Position numbers and translations under genes: made by a program. 64,000 bases of DNA from Bradyrhizobium cajani (lineage in GTDB: Bacteria; Pseudomonadota; Alphaproteobacteria; Rhizobiales; Xanthobacteraceae), in contig NZ_WQNE01000003.1 in the NCBI RefSeq assembly GCF_009759665.1, positions 186,001 through 250,000 on the forward strand, written 5' to 3'. The notes under the pieces were generated by a model that ran no database searches, was not told the DNA's origin, and worked only from the letters and a program-made list of their open reading frames with translations. Each line of letters opens with the position of its first letter. Position 1 is the stretch's first letter. This document shows, piece after piece, positions 1-8,291 of the stretch.

Positions 1-103
1 CGGTTCCGCCATTTAGACGCGGGTGGGCGCCGATCCTCCTGCGACCTCAGGGGACGCGGGAAAGGCCGGCAGGTTTTGTCCTGATTTGAACCGGAGAATT
101 TCG

Positions 104-286
104 ATGAGCTTCAGATCCAACGACACTGCGATCGACGAGATCGTGGCGAGCTGCAACGGCGACCTGCGCGGCGCGGTGCGCGCGCTGCTCCTGATCAATG
201 AACACCTCGAGACGGAACTTGCAAAGGCTTACGCCGCAGCGGCCGATCGCGGCCTCGCCGAGCGCGGCGGCAGCGCCCTGCACTGA
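104..286 (+). CDS. Small hypothetical protein (60 aa)
   Basis: Short, charged, soluble-looking protein beginning MSFRSNDTAIDE and ending RGGSALH. The ATG at 104 is chosen because GGAG lies at a good distance upstream (ccggagaatttcg); a longer frame opening at 23 has no such site. The middle (residues about 15-45) reads as one amphipathic helix, DLRGAVRALLLINEHLETELAKA. No signal peptide or membrane segment. I do not recognise a named family; short proteins of this look are common in Bradyrhizobium. It converges on the minus-strand gene at 302 with a 15-bp gap. Confidence 0.6.
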   Translation: MSFRSNDTAIDEIVASCNGDLRGAVRALLLINEHLETELAKAYAAAADRGLAERGGSALH

Positions 287-301
287 CGTGCAGGCGACGA
301 T

Positions 302-562
302 CTAGTTCGTGCCGTCCTCGTCCTTTTCGTCGTCGGTGGTGACGGCGGGGCAGGCGCGGATCGTCGAACGGGCAAGCTTGGCGTCGGCCTTGGATTTGTA
401 GGGGCCGTCACCGAACCAGATGTCGCCGATGATCACGGGATTGCTGGTTACGATGTCGCATTTCCCGGTGGCGCGGTTGCCGACCACCCAGAACAGTCCG
501 TCGGCGAGGCTGACCGTCCCCGACGCCAGCAGCAAGCTACCCGCAAAGATCAAACGCTTCAT
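302..562 (-). CDS. Small exported hypothetical protein (86 aa)
   Basis: Begins MKRLIFAGSLLLASGTVSLADG, a clear signal peptide probably cut after about residue 20, so the mature part is a periplasmic protein of about 66 residues. It has two cysteines (GKCDIV and IRACPAV) that could form a disulfide, and a very acidic tail (TTDDEKDEDGTN). The start at 562 is chosen for the signal peptide and an AGGAG motif just upstream; the frame stays open to 727 but that extension is not signal-like. Function unknown. Confidence 0.7.
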   Translation of the reverse strand: MKRLIFAGSLLLASGTVSLADGLFWVVGNRATGKCDIVTSNPVIIGDIWFGDGPYKSKADAKLARSTIRACPAVTTDDEKDEDGTN

Positions 563-689
563 GGCTGAGCTCCTGCCATGCAGGTAGACCTCCGATGTCC
601 GCGGCAATACCCCCGGCGTCACAGTGCGTGTGATCGTGGTTAATCCCCGCACGCCGCAGTCGCTCAAGAAATGATCGAGTTGAGCCTTG

Positions 690-766
690 TTGTTTGAGCA
701 CGACCTCTCCGGAGAACCGCTGCACACGTTGCGCCAGCGCGCCCTTCGGGCCCGGATCGTGCTCTA
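690..766. repeat. Diverged copy of palindromic repeat family R1
   Basis: Reads TGTTTGAGCACGACC then CCGGAGAACCGCTGCACACG and ends CCGGATCGTGCTCTAG. It aligns with the better copies at 8188 and 24816 (GAGCATGATC, CGGAAAACCGCTGC, CCGGATCATGC). The outer arms still pair (GAGCACGA with TCGTGCTC), and the centre carries an extra GC-rich insert. The final CTAG contains the stop codon of the minus-strand TPR gene. No left-hand hairpin of the family is clear here. Confidence 0.6.
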
Positions 767-1405
767 GATGTCGCGGCCTTCGACCTTCTCGGTCAGCGCC
801 TTGACCTGCTCAGGGATCTTCTCGAGGTGCGGATTGACGGCGAGCGCCTTGCGGTAGGCGTCCAGCGCGCGCTTTTCGTCGCCGACCTCCTGCATGATCA
901 TGCCGAGCCCTGCGAGCGCGCCGAAATGGCGGGGCTCGCGGATCAGCACCTCGCGGATGTCGGCGAGCGAGCGGCCATAGTCGTTCTGCATGTAGTAGAG
1001 CGTGGCGCGCCGGTTCCAGGCCTCGATGTAGTCGGGCCTGAGCTTGATGATCGAATCCAGCAGCTTGATCGCGATGTCGATCTTCTGCGCATCGACCGCC
1101 GTCTTGGCCCGCGACATCAACAGCGCCGCGGTGTCGCTCGGGGTGTGGAGCCAGATTGCCCAGATCCGCGCCTCGACATGCTTGGCGCTGACGTCGTCGG
1201 GGGCGGCCTTCAGCGCACCGAACAGGAAATCGAGATTCTTGGTGCGATCGACCTTGGGCAGCTTGGCCGGCGCCTCCGGCAGCTTCTTCTGCTTGCCGGG
1301 CGGGGGCGGCGGCTCAATCTGCTGCGCCAGCGCCGGCGCGAGACCGGCGGTTCCCAGCACGAGGGCCAGACACAGGGTGCGCGCGAAAAGGAATCTCAGG
1401 GCCAT
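764..1405 (-). CDS. Exported tetratricopeptide-repeat protein (213 aa)
   Basis: N-terminal signal peptide (MALRFLFARTLCLALVLG, ending near APALAQQ at residue 28), then a proline/lysine-rich linker (PPPPPGKQKKLPEAP), then an all-helical domain. At least two TPR units are visible at about residues 105-200, with typical spacing around YIEAWNRRATLYYMQNDYG and HFGALAGLGMIMQEVGDEKRALDAYRKAL. Such periplasmic TPR proteins are adaptor-like; no enzyme motif is seen. The stop codon lies inside repeat R1. No strong ribosome-binding site precedes the ATG, but the signal peptide supports this start. Confidence 0.8.
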   Translation of the reverse strand: MALRFLFARTLCLALVLGTAGLAPALAQQIEPPPPPGKQKKLPEAPAKLPKVDRTKNLDFLFGALKAAPDDVSAKHVEARIWAIWLHTPSDTAALLMSRAKTAVDAQKIDIAIKLLDSIIKLRPDYIEAWNRRATLYYMQNDYGRSLADIREVLIREPRHFGALAGLGMIMQEVGDEKRALDAYRKALAVNPHLEKIPEQVKALTEKVEGRDI

Positions 1406-1512
1406 GGTGAAAGTCTAAACGCGCAAAGCCGCCCTTGCAAAGCAAGGACGGCGTCAAACTCATGTGAGACCGTGGTCTTGCGGGCGCGCGCGAGGCGTCC
1501 GACAGGGCGAGA

Positions 1513-1638
1513 TCAGCCCTGGCGAGCCTTGAAGCGGCGCTGCACCTTGTTGATCACATAGACCCGGCCCTTGCGGCGGACCAGGCGGTTGGCGCGATGG
1601 CGACCGCGCAGCGATTTCAGCGAGTTACGGACCTTCAT
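1513..1638 (-). CDS. rpmJ: 50S ribosomal protein L36 (bL36), cysteine-free type
   Basis: A 41-residue, strongly basic protein starting [15 protein letters not shown] and containing [12 protein letters not shown], the hallmark of bL36. In the zinc-binding form cysteines occupy the CxxC and later C/H positions; here they are replaced (for example LRGRHRANR), so this is the zinc-independent C-minus form that many alphaproteobacteria carry as their standard L36. It lies alone, not in a ribosomal operon. Transcription runs away from the amidohydrolase at 1980. Confidence 0.95.
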   Translation of the reverse strand: MKVRNSLKSLRGRHRANRLVRRKGRVYVINKVQRRFKARQG

Positions 1639-1979
1639 GGCAGAATCCTGAACGTTCGAAAGGCCGTGTTCGGCACTACCGTTTCGGCACGCGCGAATGT
1701 GGCAAAATGAGATTTTTCCCGCTGGCGGACCGACCGCCCGGGACGGGGCGGTTCTTAAGGCATGGGAGGACCGGATGTCAATGTTAACTGCCCCGTTCCG
1801 AACCGCCAAATTCGTGAAAACAACCCCATGCACAGTAGAAGCGGCCGGATCGGCCCAATTTGTCCATTCGCGGCCAAGCACAGCAAAGACTTTTACGGCC
1901 TGCGGTTTCGCCCCCGAGGACGCCTTGCCAAATTCGTTATATCATATAATCAATTCGACAACCCGTCGGGAGGAAACCA
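1639..1979. other. 341-bp divergent intergenic region rpmJ / amidohydrolase
   Basis: No convincing gene. It contains the promoter of rpmJ leftwards and of the amidohydrolase rightwards. The right end is unusually AT-rich for this DNA and holds a 13-bp palindrome described separately. Short open frames here lack ribosome-binding sites and family resemblance. Confidence 0.6.
1937..1950 (+). promoter_or_regulatory. TTATATCATATAA palindrome overlapping a TATAAT-like -10
   Basis: A perfect 13-bp palindrome, TTATAT-C-ATATAA, followed by T so that TATAAT occupies 1945-1950, about 30 bp before the amidohydrolase ATG. TTGCCA at 1925-1930 is a possible -35 but the 14-bp spacer is short. The shape fits a GntR-type operator sitting on the promoter (inference). 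The gene's ribosome-binding site is GGGAGG, 6 bp before the ATG. Confidence 0.45.
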
Positions 1980-2864
1980 ATGCCGAAGCTGAAGCTGCCG
2001 AACATCGACGACGTCGTCGCCATCGACATCCACACCCATGCCGAGGAGCCCTGCGGCTGCCATCCCGACGACGGCTATGACGATTTCCAGGCGCAGATGG
2101 CAGAGTATTTCAAGTCGCCCAACAAGCATCCGCCGACCGTACCGGAGACCGCGGCCTACTACCGCTCCAAGAACATCGCCGCGGTGATCTTCCCGGTCGA
2201 CGCCGAGCGCGAGACCGGCTTCCGCCGCTACAACAATTACGAGATGCTGGAGGTCGCCTCCGACCATCTCGACGTCCTCATCCCCTTCGTCTCGATCGAC
2301 CCGCACAAGGGCAAGCTCGGCGCACGCGAGGCGCGCAAGCTGATCGAGGAATACGGCGTGCGCGGCTTCAAATTCCATCCGACCATGCAGGGCTTCTACG
2401 CCAACGACCGCATGGCCTATCCGCTCTACGAAGAGATCAACAATGGCGGCGCCATCGCGCTGTTCCACACCGGCCAAACCGGCGTCGGCTCCGGCATGCC
2501 GGGCGGCATGGGGATGCGGCTGAAATATTCCAATCCGATGTACATGGACGACGTCGCGGCCGATTTCCCCGACCTCAAGATCATCCTCGCCCACCCCTCC
2601 TTCCCCTGGCAGGAAGAAGCACTGTCGGTCGCGACGCACAAGCCGAACGTCTATATCGACCTCTCGGGATGGTCGCCGAAATACTTCCCGCCGATCCTGG
2701 TGCGCTACATCAACTCGATCCTCCAGGACAAGATGCTGTTCGGCTCGGACTGGCCGGTGATCACGCCGGACCGCTGGCTGTCGGACTTCGCCAAGATCGA
2801 CATCCGCGACGAGATCCGGCCGAAGGTGCTCAAGGCCAACGCGCGCAAGCTGCTGGGCATCTAA
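1980..2864 (+). CDS. Amidohydrolase-family (COG2159-type) metal-dependent hydrolase/decarboxylase
   Basis: 294 residues. The metal ligands of the amidohydrolase-2 branch are visible: HxH in DIHTHAEEP (residues about 17-19), a second histidine in FHTGQTG (about 165), a third in LAHPSFP (about 205) and the aspartate in FGSDWPV (about 257). This branch includes ACMSD, gamma-resorcylate decarboxylase and related enzymes acting on aromatic or dicarboxylic substrates; the exact substrate cannot be read here. The N-terminal CGCHPDDGY stretch is a family-specific insertion. Strong GGGAGG site upstream and an AT-rich palindrome at the promoter. A convergent SDR gene follows across a strong terminator. 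Confidence 0.85.
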   Translation: MPKLKLPNIDDVVAIDIHTHAEEPCGCHPDDGYDDFQAQMAEYFKSPNKHPPTVPETAAYYRSKNIAAVIFPVDAERETGFRRYNNYEMLEVASDHLDVLIPFVSIDPHKGKLGAREARKLIEEYGVRGFKFHPTMQGFYANDRMAYPLYEEINNGGAIALFHTGQTGVGSGMPGGMGMRLKYSNPMYMDDVAADFPDLKIILAHPSFPWQEEALSVATHKPNVYIDLSGWSPKYFPPILVRYINSILQDKMLFGSDWPVITPDRWLSDFAKIDIRDEIRPKVLKANARKLLGI

Positions 2865-2907
2865 AGCGCATCGAGGGCTTCGATCGAGCGACCGAAGCCC
2901 TCACGCT
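2865..2907. terminator. Bidirectional hairpin terminator between convergent genes
   Basis: Perfect 10-bp arms GAGGGCTTCG (2873-2882) and CGAAGCCCTC (2893-2902), with outer AGCG/CGCT able to extend the stem. It starts directly after the amidohydrolase stop and ends 7 bp before the SDR stop, so it can serve both strands. Confidence 0.7.
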
Positions 2908-2914
2908 CAAAGCC

Positions 2915-3649
2915 TCAGACCTGTGCCAGGCCGCCGTCGACGAAGACCTCGCCGCCGGTCATGAAGCTGCTGTCGGACGAGGCCAGGAACGCGGCCACCG
3001 CTCCGGTCTCGGCCGGGTCGCCCACACGCCCGATCGGCGTGTTGCTGCCGAGCGCATCGAACGCTTCCTCGCCGACCACCTCCAGCGCCAGCTCCGTCCT
3101 GATCGGCCCCGGAGACAGCACGTTGACGCGGATGCCCTTGCCGCGCAGGTCGAGCGCCCAGCTCCGCGCCAGATTGCGGATCGCGGCCTTGGTCGCGCTG
3201 TAGATACTGAACTGCGGCGTTCCCATCACGCCCGTGCTCGAACCGGTCAGGATGATCGACGACCCCGCGCGCATCAGCGGCAGGGCCTTCTGCACCGTGA
3301 ACACCAGCCCCTTCACATTGACGTCGAAGATCTGATCGTAATGTTCGAGGGTGATCTCGCCGAGCGGCGCAAACGATCCGGTCCCGGCGTTGGCAAAGAG
3401 AATGTCGAGCCCGCCCCGTTCGGCTTTCACCGCCGCGTACAGCCTGTCGAGGTCGGCCAGATCCGTCACCGAGCCCCTGACAGCTCGCGCCGAAGACCCC
3501 AGCTGCGCAACGGCGGCGTCGAGCGGCTCCTGCCGCCGCCCGAACAGGTAGACGAACGCGCCTTCGTCGACGAACCGTTTGGCGGCGCCAAGTCCGATGC
3601 CGGTTCCACCGCCCGTCACCACCGCCGTCTTGCCTTGTAGTCTGCTCAT
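2915..3649 (-). CDS. Short-chain dehydrogenase/reductase (SDR), 244 aa
   Basis: Classical SDR: cofactor motif TGGGTGIG at about residues 13-20, NAG motif in FANAGTG (about 88), catalytic Ser in LTGSSTG, and YSATK with the catalytic Tyr and Lys (about 153-157). The C-terminal VDGGLAQV is typical. The start at 3649 (MSRLQGKTAVVTGGG) follows AAGGAG; an in-frame ATG five codons earlier is less well placed. It is divergently transcribed from an HxlR regulator with an 84-bp gap, a common arrangement in which HxlR represses a quinone- or aldehyde-responsive reductase. Substrate unknown. Confidence 0.88.
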   Translation of the reverse strand: MSRLQGKTAVVTGGGTGIGLGAAKRFVDEGAFVYLFGRRQEPLDAAVAQLGSSARAVRGSVTDLADLDRLYAAVKAERGGLDILFANAGTGSFAPLGEITLEHYDQIFDVNVKGLVFTVQKALPLMRAGSSIILTGSSTGVMGTPQFSIYSATKAAIRNLARSWALDLRGKGIRVNVLSPGPIRTELALEVVGEEAFDALGSNTPIGRVGDPAETGAVAAFLASSDSSFMTGGEVFVDGGLAQV

Positions 3650-3733
3650 GATGTGCTCCTTCATTGAGGTTGCACTGAGCTGGCTGCGTACCCACCTATC
3701 GACAAGTATGCACCTTTTGGTAAGTACCCAAAA
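3650..3733. promoter_or_regulatory. SDR/hxlR divergent control region with repeated GTACCCA
   Basis: The 84 bp between the divergent genes contain GTACCCA at 3688-3694 and again at 3724-3730, plus related AAGTATGCACC (3704-3714) and TAAGTACCC (3721-3729). HxlR proteins bind such short repeats as dimers, so this is the likely operator. No footprint can be inferred from sequence alone. Confidence 0.4.
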
Positions 3734-4180
3734 ATGTCATCAGATCGCTCAAACCCGCTCCCGCCGCCGGCGCCGACCTCACCGCCGGTCCAGAGCTGCA
3801 CCCCGACTTTGCCCGGCTTCACGTGCGGCCTCGATGCGACCTTGCGGGTCATCGCCGGCAAGTGGAAGCCGCTGATCCTGTACTTCCTCGCCCAGGGCGG
3901 GCCGACCCGTTACGGCGAGCTCCGGCGCGCCGTGCGCGACGTGAGCGACAAGATGCTGATCCAGCAGCTGAAGGAACTCGAGGCCGATGGTCTCGTGAAG
4001 CGGACCGACTACAAGGAGGTGCCGCCGCGGGTGGACTACAGCCTCACGCCTCTGGGCCACAGCCTGGGCGAAGCGCTCGTGCCGCTCTGCTCCTGGGGTA
4101 CGGAGCACATGGCGGAGGTCAGCCGGGTCTTCGCCGAGCGAGAGGCCTGGACGCGGCGAGGACGTCAGCCGACCGTCTAG
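3734..4180 (+). CDS. HxlR-family winged-helix regulator
   Basis: 148 residues. HxlR signature: CTPTLPGFTCGLDATLRVIAG with two cysteines, then KWKPLILYFLA, GPTRYGELRRAV, ISDKML-like VSDKMLIQQLKEL and the wing/C-terminal RVDYSLTPLG. The cysteine before the winged helix is the residue through which relatives such as HypR and QorR sense quinones, aldehydes or disulfide stress. A proline-rich N-terminal tail precedes it. Divergent from the SDR, which is the obvious target. Confidence 0.9.
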   Translation: MSSDRSNPLPPPAPTSPPVQSCTPTLPGFTCGLDATLRVIAGKWKPLILYFLAQGGPTRYGELRRAVRDVSDKMLIQQLKELEADGLVKRTDYKEVPPRVDYSLTPLGHSLGEALVPLCSWGTEHMAEVSRVFAEREAWTRRGRQPTV

Positions 4181-4440
4181 CTTGCACTGCACTTCGTGCG
4201 AGCGCCGTTCGATTCATGGCTCGTCCGAATTTGGCCATTGCTTCCGTAAAACTTTATTGAATGGTGCCGGGCTTGGCTAACGCCTCGCGTTTAGCGTGTG
4301 TCTCATGAAGATGCCCGAACATTCATGTCATACCAAGTCGTTGCGACCCTGCCCTGGTGCTCGTCGGAGCAGACGACGCGGCACGATGGCAGCATAGCGT
4401 CCTCATAGAAATTTGGCTTCCACCCTTTCAGAATCAAAAC

Positions 4441-6204
4441 GTGAGACGCCTTGTGACCGGAATTATTGCAGCATTCGTCAAAGCTGTCGTTGGCCCGTTG
4501 TCCCCAAAAAGGACCTGCCGTATCGGCTTCCTGACGACGTGTCTGGGCGTGCTGGCGACGCCGGCTTCCGCCGATAACGATTGGATCATCGCCCGGATGG
4601 GCGGCTCCATCCGCGCAGAGGCGACTTGGGATCAAGTCAGGTCGCAGATGCTGATCGCGTTTTACCAGAGCAATCCCGATGAGCGTGGCGTCAGCGCGCA
4701 GGGGATCGAAGATCTACGCAGAATCTCGGTGGCGCAGCGGCGATCGCAGACCGTCGCGCAGATCCTGACCTACGACCTTGATGGCGACGGCTCTGTCACA
4801 TCTGAGGAAGTGACCGCGGCAATGAAGCCGCGGGCGCGTCAGATGATCCATGCCAACGGTGTACAGCTCGAACCGACACCTCAGCAGGTTCGTACACAGC
4901 TCGACAAGCTCGTCCACGATCTGCTCAAACCGGATACCGATCGTGACGGCGTCATCAGTACTGCCGAAATCCAGCAAGAGGGAGCTCGACAAGCCGCGCA
5001 AGCGAGCATTGCCTGGCAGCAAAGCGCCACCCAACTTGTTCCGATGACGCTCGACGCGAATGGAGACGGGGTCGTCTCTCTCGCGGAGTACGAGGCGGCC
5101 ATTCGCGAGCAGTTCGATTTGGCGGACCAGGACCGCGATGGTCGCATCTCGGCAAGTGAGGCCCAGGAATTCGGCAAGCGGCTGAACGAAGCCCGGCAGG
5201 CGATACAGCGCGCGCGTGAAGCCGAGATGCGCAAGCAGCGGCTTGAAGCAGCAGTGGCCGGATGCAATGTGCCCAACCCACCGCGCGACGCGCGCCTGGT
5301 GATTGTCGGTGCCAGAGAAGGCAGAGCGCTATCGAACGTCTGGGTTGGAAGCCAGGACCGGGTGACCTCAGTCGTGACCGTCGAGGTCACTCCGGGGCCT
5401 GAGCCGCTCTACCTGGCCTTGGCGAGCGATGGGGCGACCATCTGGGATGTCGTCGGTGCGACCGAACGCGTTGTCGGTGTCGTCGCCCATGCGGACACCG
5501 CCGCCGAAAAAGCCGGAGACGCTGGCCGCAGTCCTGCGGGCGGGGCTATTGGCCCTCAAGCCCGCGGCAAGCCTCTTGTCGGCGTGATGGGGATACCGCG
5601 CGACAAGATACGGTTCACCGCTTACACGGGATGTCTGATACCGCCCACGGAGACGACCTTGAAGGACGGCAGCGCGCAGGAAGCAGCTACACTGTTGTTC
5701 GGGCGCCCCGCCGATGAGATTGGCGGCAAACACAGTGCGGGAACGTTCAGCGTGCCGGGACTGCGGCATTTTCCGGATCGGGCAGTTCGCAACACGATCC
5801 AGCTGCCGAAGGACGGGCCGGGCGAGTTGCTGTGGCGCAACGTCTTGGGGGATTGCCCCCTGGGGATTGCGCAAATCGACGTGGGATCGGTCGTGTCGGC
5901 TCTGCCGGTGAAGAACTATTCAGTCTTGCCGGGCAATGCGGGGCTGGCGACCTTGGTCGACACGGGAGACCTCAGGATCACCGGCATGTCGCGCGGTGTC
6001 AGAATCAATTATGGCGATTTTCAACCCTATACGCAGCCGGACAAATTCAGAATCACCAGGAAGCTCAGAATGCCGGCCGGAGCATCAGGTAGCTTTGTAT
6101 TGGCAGATCAAGTGCCACCTCCTGATGGTGACCTAAGTGGCGTCTGCGTTTCCTCGGAGAGCGACAGGAAGCCCGTCGGGGGCTCTCGCACGAACTGCAA
6201 TTGA
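4441..6204 (+). CDS. Exported protein with four EF-hand calcium loops and an unassigned C-terminal domain
   Basis: The GTG start at 4441 gives 587 residues with a basic N-terminus and a hydrophobic stretch ending LGVLATPASA, a plausible though long signal peptide; the frame stays open upstream to 4357. Four canonical EF-hand loops follow: DLDGDGSVTSEE (about 112), DTDRDGVISTAE (165), DANGDGVVSLAE (205) and DQDRDGRISASE (229), each with acidic residues at positions 1, 3, 5 and 12. Then a coiled helix (about 240-275) and a C-terminal region of about 310 residues that I do not recognise. Likely a periplasmic calcium-binding or sensor protein. The 260 bp upstream (4181-4440) show nothing recognisable. 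Confidence 0.75.
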   Translation: MRRLVTGIIAAFVKAVVGPLSPKRTCRIGFLTTCLGVLATPASADNDWIIARMGGSIRAEATWDQVRSQMLIAFYQSNPDERGVSAQGIEDLRRISVAQRRSQTVAQILTYDLDGDGSVTSEEVTAAMKPRARQMIHANGVQLEPTPQQVRTQLDKLVHDLLKPDTDRDGVISTAEIQQEGARQAAQASIAWQQSATQLVPMTLDANGDGVVSLAEYEAAIREQFDLADQDRDGRISASEAQEFGKRLNEARQAIQRAREAEMRKQRLEAAVAGCNVPNPPRDARLVIVGAREGRALSNVWVGSQDRVTSVVTVEVTPGPEPLYLALASDGATIWDVVGATERVVGVVAHADTAAEKAGDAGRSPAGGAIGPQARGKPLVGVMGIPRDKIRFTAYTGCLIPPTETTLKDGSAQEAATLLFGRPADEIGGKHSAGTFSVPGLRHFPDRAVRNTIQLPKDGPGELLWRNVLGDCPLGIAQIDVGSVVSALPVKNYSVLPGNAGLATLVDTGDLRITGMSRGVRINYGDFQPYTQPDKFRITRKLRMPAGASGSFVLADQVPPPDGDLSGVCVSSESDRKPVGGSRTNCN

Positions 6205-6281
6205 ACCGTTTGCTCCTCGAACCCGTCGGATAGAAGACGCGCAGCCTGCTGCCGTCTCTACCGGCCTGGTCTCACAGCCGC

Positions 6282-6659
6282 TCACGCATCTTGCTTCATT
6301 CGGTTGGTCTTGGACAGCCACGAACACACGGTGGCTGGAATTGCTCCCACCAACCCGATGACCACCGGATCGTTTCTGACTTCCGCTCTCAAGCCAAAGA
6401 CATATGCTGATCCCAACGAGACAATGATGCCTGAGGCGGCTGTGATCGCGAGGCTTATAAAGGTCGGCCTATCTGACAAGTACCAGTCAATTGAAGCCGA
6501 AAACCACGCGGGCACGATCGCAACGAAGTAGGCAATCTCAAGCATTCCATACAGTACTCGGAACGCCGGAAGCTCCGGTCTTGCAGACAAGCCGGGGATC
6601 AAGAAAACAAGCAGCGCCAGAAAAGGGAACAAACCCGTAAAGATGAGAAATCGTTTCAT
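6282..6659 (-). CDS. Small integral membrane protein (125 aa)
   Basis: Starts MKRFLIFTGLFPFLALLVF. Four hydrophobic segments are visible at about residues 3-20, 37-55, 68-90 and 100-116, giving a compact inner-membrane protein. Similar short proteins occur widely in Bradyrhizobium as DUF-type families (recall, not verified). The start is set at the internal ATG (6659) because the six preceding residues are not membrane-like. No neighbour suggests a function. Confidence 0.6.
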   Translation of the reverse strand: MKRFLIFTGLFPFLALLVFLIPGLSARPELPAFRVLYGMLEIAYFVAIVPAWFSASIDWYLSDRPTFISLAITAASGIIVSLGSAYVFGLRAEVRNDPVVIGLVGAIPATVCSWLSKTNRMKQDA

Positions 6660-6847
6660 GGTGATACCATAACCCAAACCCGATATCGCCTTTGCGCAGA
6701 TCCTCAGGAGATTTTTTCCGCTTAGGGATCACAAGCCGCCGATCATTCTTGCAGTGGCGGACGTCCGCTGTGCTTTGGTAAGCTGACGATTATGCGCACT
6801 CCCCCAAGCGGAGTTTGTGCAACCACAACGGCCCGAAAGGACAGCCG

Positions 6848-7579
6848 ATGAGCATCAAAGCCGTCGTCTTCGACGCCTACGGAACGCTTTACGACATCCA
6901 GTCGGTGGCGGAGGTCACCGAGGATGCGTTTCCGGGCTATGGCGAGATCATCACGCAGGTCTGGCGGATCAAGCAGCTTGAATACACCTGGTTGCGCTCG
7001 CTGATGCGGCGCTACCAGGATTTTGCGGCGGTCACCCGCGACTCGCTTGCTTATACGCTGCGCATGCTCGGGCTTGCTTACGAGAACGACGCATTCGAGC
7101 GCGTCATCGAAAAGTATCTGCACCTCGATCTCTATCCCGACGCGACGGCAGCGCTTGCGGCCCTGAGACCGCGAAAACTCGCCATCCTCTCCAACGGCAG
7201 CCCGGACATGCTCAATGCGCTCGTGCGCAACTCCGGCCTCGACGCCCTGCTCGATGCCACCATCAGCGTCGATGCGAAGAAGACCTTCAAGCCGAGCCCG
7301 GAAGCCTATGAGCTGGTCGGCGAGGTGCTCGGGACCGCACCGAACGAGGTTCTGTTCGTCTCGTCCAATCCCTGGGACGCAGCCGGCGCGAAATCGTTCG
7401 GACTGAACGTCGCGTGGATCGAACGCGTCACGCCCGAAACCATGGCGCTGGCTTGCGTCGAGAACGAACTCGTGGCACCGCTGACGATGTTCAAGGCGAT
7501 CCGCACCCAGATGGACGAGCTTGGCTTTGCGCCGGATCATTGCATCCACGCGCTCTCCGAGCTGCCAGGAATCGTTTAA
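6848..7579 (+). CDS. Haloacid dehalogenase, type II (L-2-haloacid dehalogenase-like)
   Basis: 243 residues. All type II landmarks are present: nucleophile Asp in VFDAYGTLYD (about 8), LSNGSP (about 118-123), the Lys/Tyr pair in KTFKPSPEAYEL (about 145-156) and SSNPWDAAGAKSFG (about 172-185). The family hydrolyses L-2-haloacids to D-2-hydroxyacids with Asp as nucleophile; some members have other small substrates. AAAGGA precedes the ATG at 6848, preferred over an earlier frame opening at 6815. The YbaK-like gene follows in the same direction after 39 bp. Confidence 0.88.
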   Translation: MSIKAVVFDAYGTLYDIQSVAEVTEDAFPGYGEIITQVWRIKQLEYTWLRSLMRRYQDFAAVTRDSLAYTLRMLGLAYENDAFERVIEKYLHLDLYPDATAALAALRPRKLAILSNGSPDMLNALVRNSGLDALLDATISVDAKKTFKPSPEAYELVGEVLGTAPNEVLFVSSNPWDAAGAKSFGLNVAWIERVTPETMALACVENELVAPLTMFKAIRTQMDELGFAPDHCIHALSELPGIV

Positions 7580-7618
7580 GGGTCGCCCCGCCCATGAGAC
7601 TGGAATGAGCTGTCCGGA

Positions 7619-8086
7619 ATGAGCCTTGAATCCGTTCGTGCCTTCTTCGCCGAGAAAGCCCCCGACATATCGGTCATCGAATCCTCGATCAGCTCCGCGA
7701 CGGTGACGCTGGCCGCCGAAGCCTATGGCGTCGAGCCCGGGCGGATCGCCAAGACGTTGTCGCTGCGGATCGGCGAGCGCGTGATCTTGATCGTCGCGAG
7801 CGGCACGTCGCGCATGGACAACAAGAAGGTGAAGGCGCAGTTCGGCGGCAAGCCGAAGATGCTTGGACTGGAAGAGGTCGCCGAGATCACCGGCCACGAG
7901 GTCGGCGGCGTCTGCCCGTTCGGGCTGAAGTCGCCGCTGCCGATCTATTGCGACGTCTCGCTGAAAGCGTTCGACGTCGTGGTGCCGGCCGCGGGTTCAA
8001 CCCATAGCGCGGTGCGCATCGCACCCGACCGGTTAGCCGAGTTGGTCAGCGCCGAATGGGTCGACGTCTGCGAGCACAGGCCGTAA
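7619..8086 (+). CDS. YbaK/EbsC-family aminoacyl-tRNA deacylase
   Basis: 155 residues matching the YbaK/ProX editing fold: KTLSLRIGERVILIVASGTSRMDNKKVK and the signature GGVCPFGLKSPLPIYCD, with the conserved Lys and Gly-Val-x-Pro-Phe-Gly loop used to hydrolyse mis-charged Cys- or Ala-tRNA(Pro). Free-standing trans-editing factors of this size are usual. It follows the dehalogenase in the same direction, possibly co-transcribed, although no functional link is evident. The Shine-Dalgarno site is weak (tccgga). Confidence 0.88.
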   Translation: MSLESVRAFFAEKAPDISVIESSISSATVTLAAEAYGVEPGRIAKTLSLRIGERVILIVASGTSRMDNKKVKAQFGGKPKMLGLEEVAEITGHEVGGVCPFGLKSPLPIYCDVSLKAFDVVVPAAGSTHSAVRIAPDRLAELVSAEWVDVCEHRP

Positions 8087-8187
8087 CGTGGGCGCGCGTG
8101 CCCACTTCGATCGCGCTGTGAGCGGTATTATGGATAGCTTTGGGCAAGCGACGTACTCAAAACGTTCCGCTTAGGCGGCCTCGCGTC

Positions 8188-8291
8188 TAAAGCGCGGTGA
8201 GATTTGGATGAATCGTCATCGCGCTTTAGGCTGTTGCTTGAGCATGATCTTTTCGGAAAACCGCTGCACACTTTTCCGGATCATGCTCTAG
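8188..8291. repeat. Palindromic repeat family R1 (full copy)
   Basis: Two adjacent hairpins. Left: TAAAGCGCGGTGA pairs with TCATCGCGCTTTA around GATTTGGATGAATCG. Right: GAGCATGATC, CGGAAAA, loop CCGCTGCACAC, TTTTCCG, GATCATGCTC. It shares nearly every base with the copy at 24816-24919. The terminal GCTCTAG contains the stop codon (TAG on the minus strand, 8288-8290) of the next gene. Confidence 0.85.

Noticed and set aside
1697..2080. Short plus-strand frames (1697-2080 and 1762-1992) before the amidohydrolase
   Set aside because: They overlap the start of the amidohydrolase gene in other frames, cross its AT-rich promoter and lack motifs.
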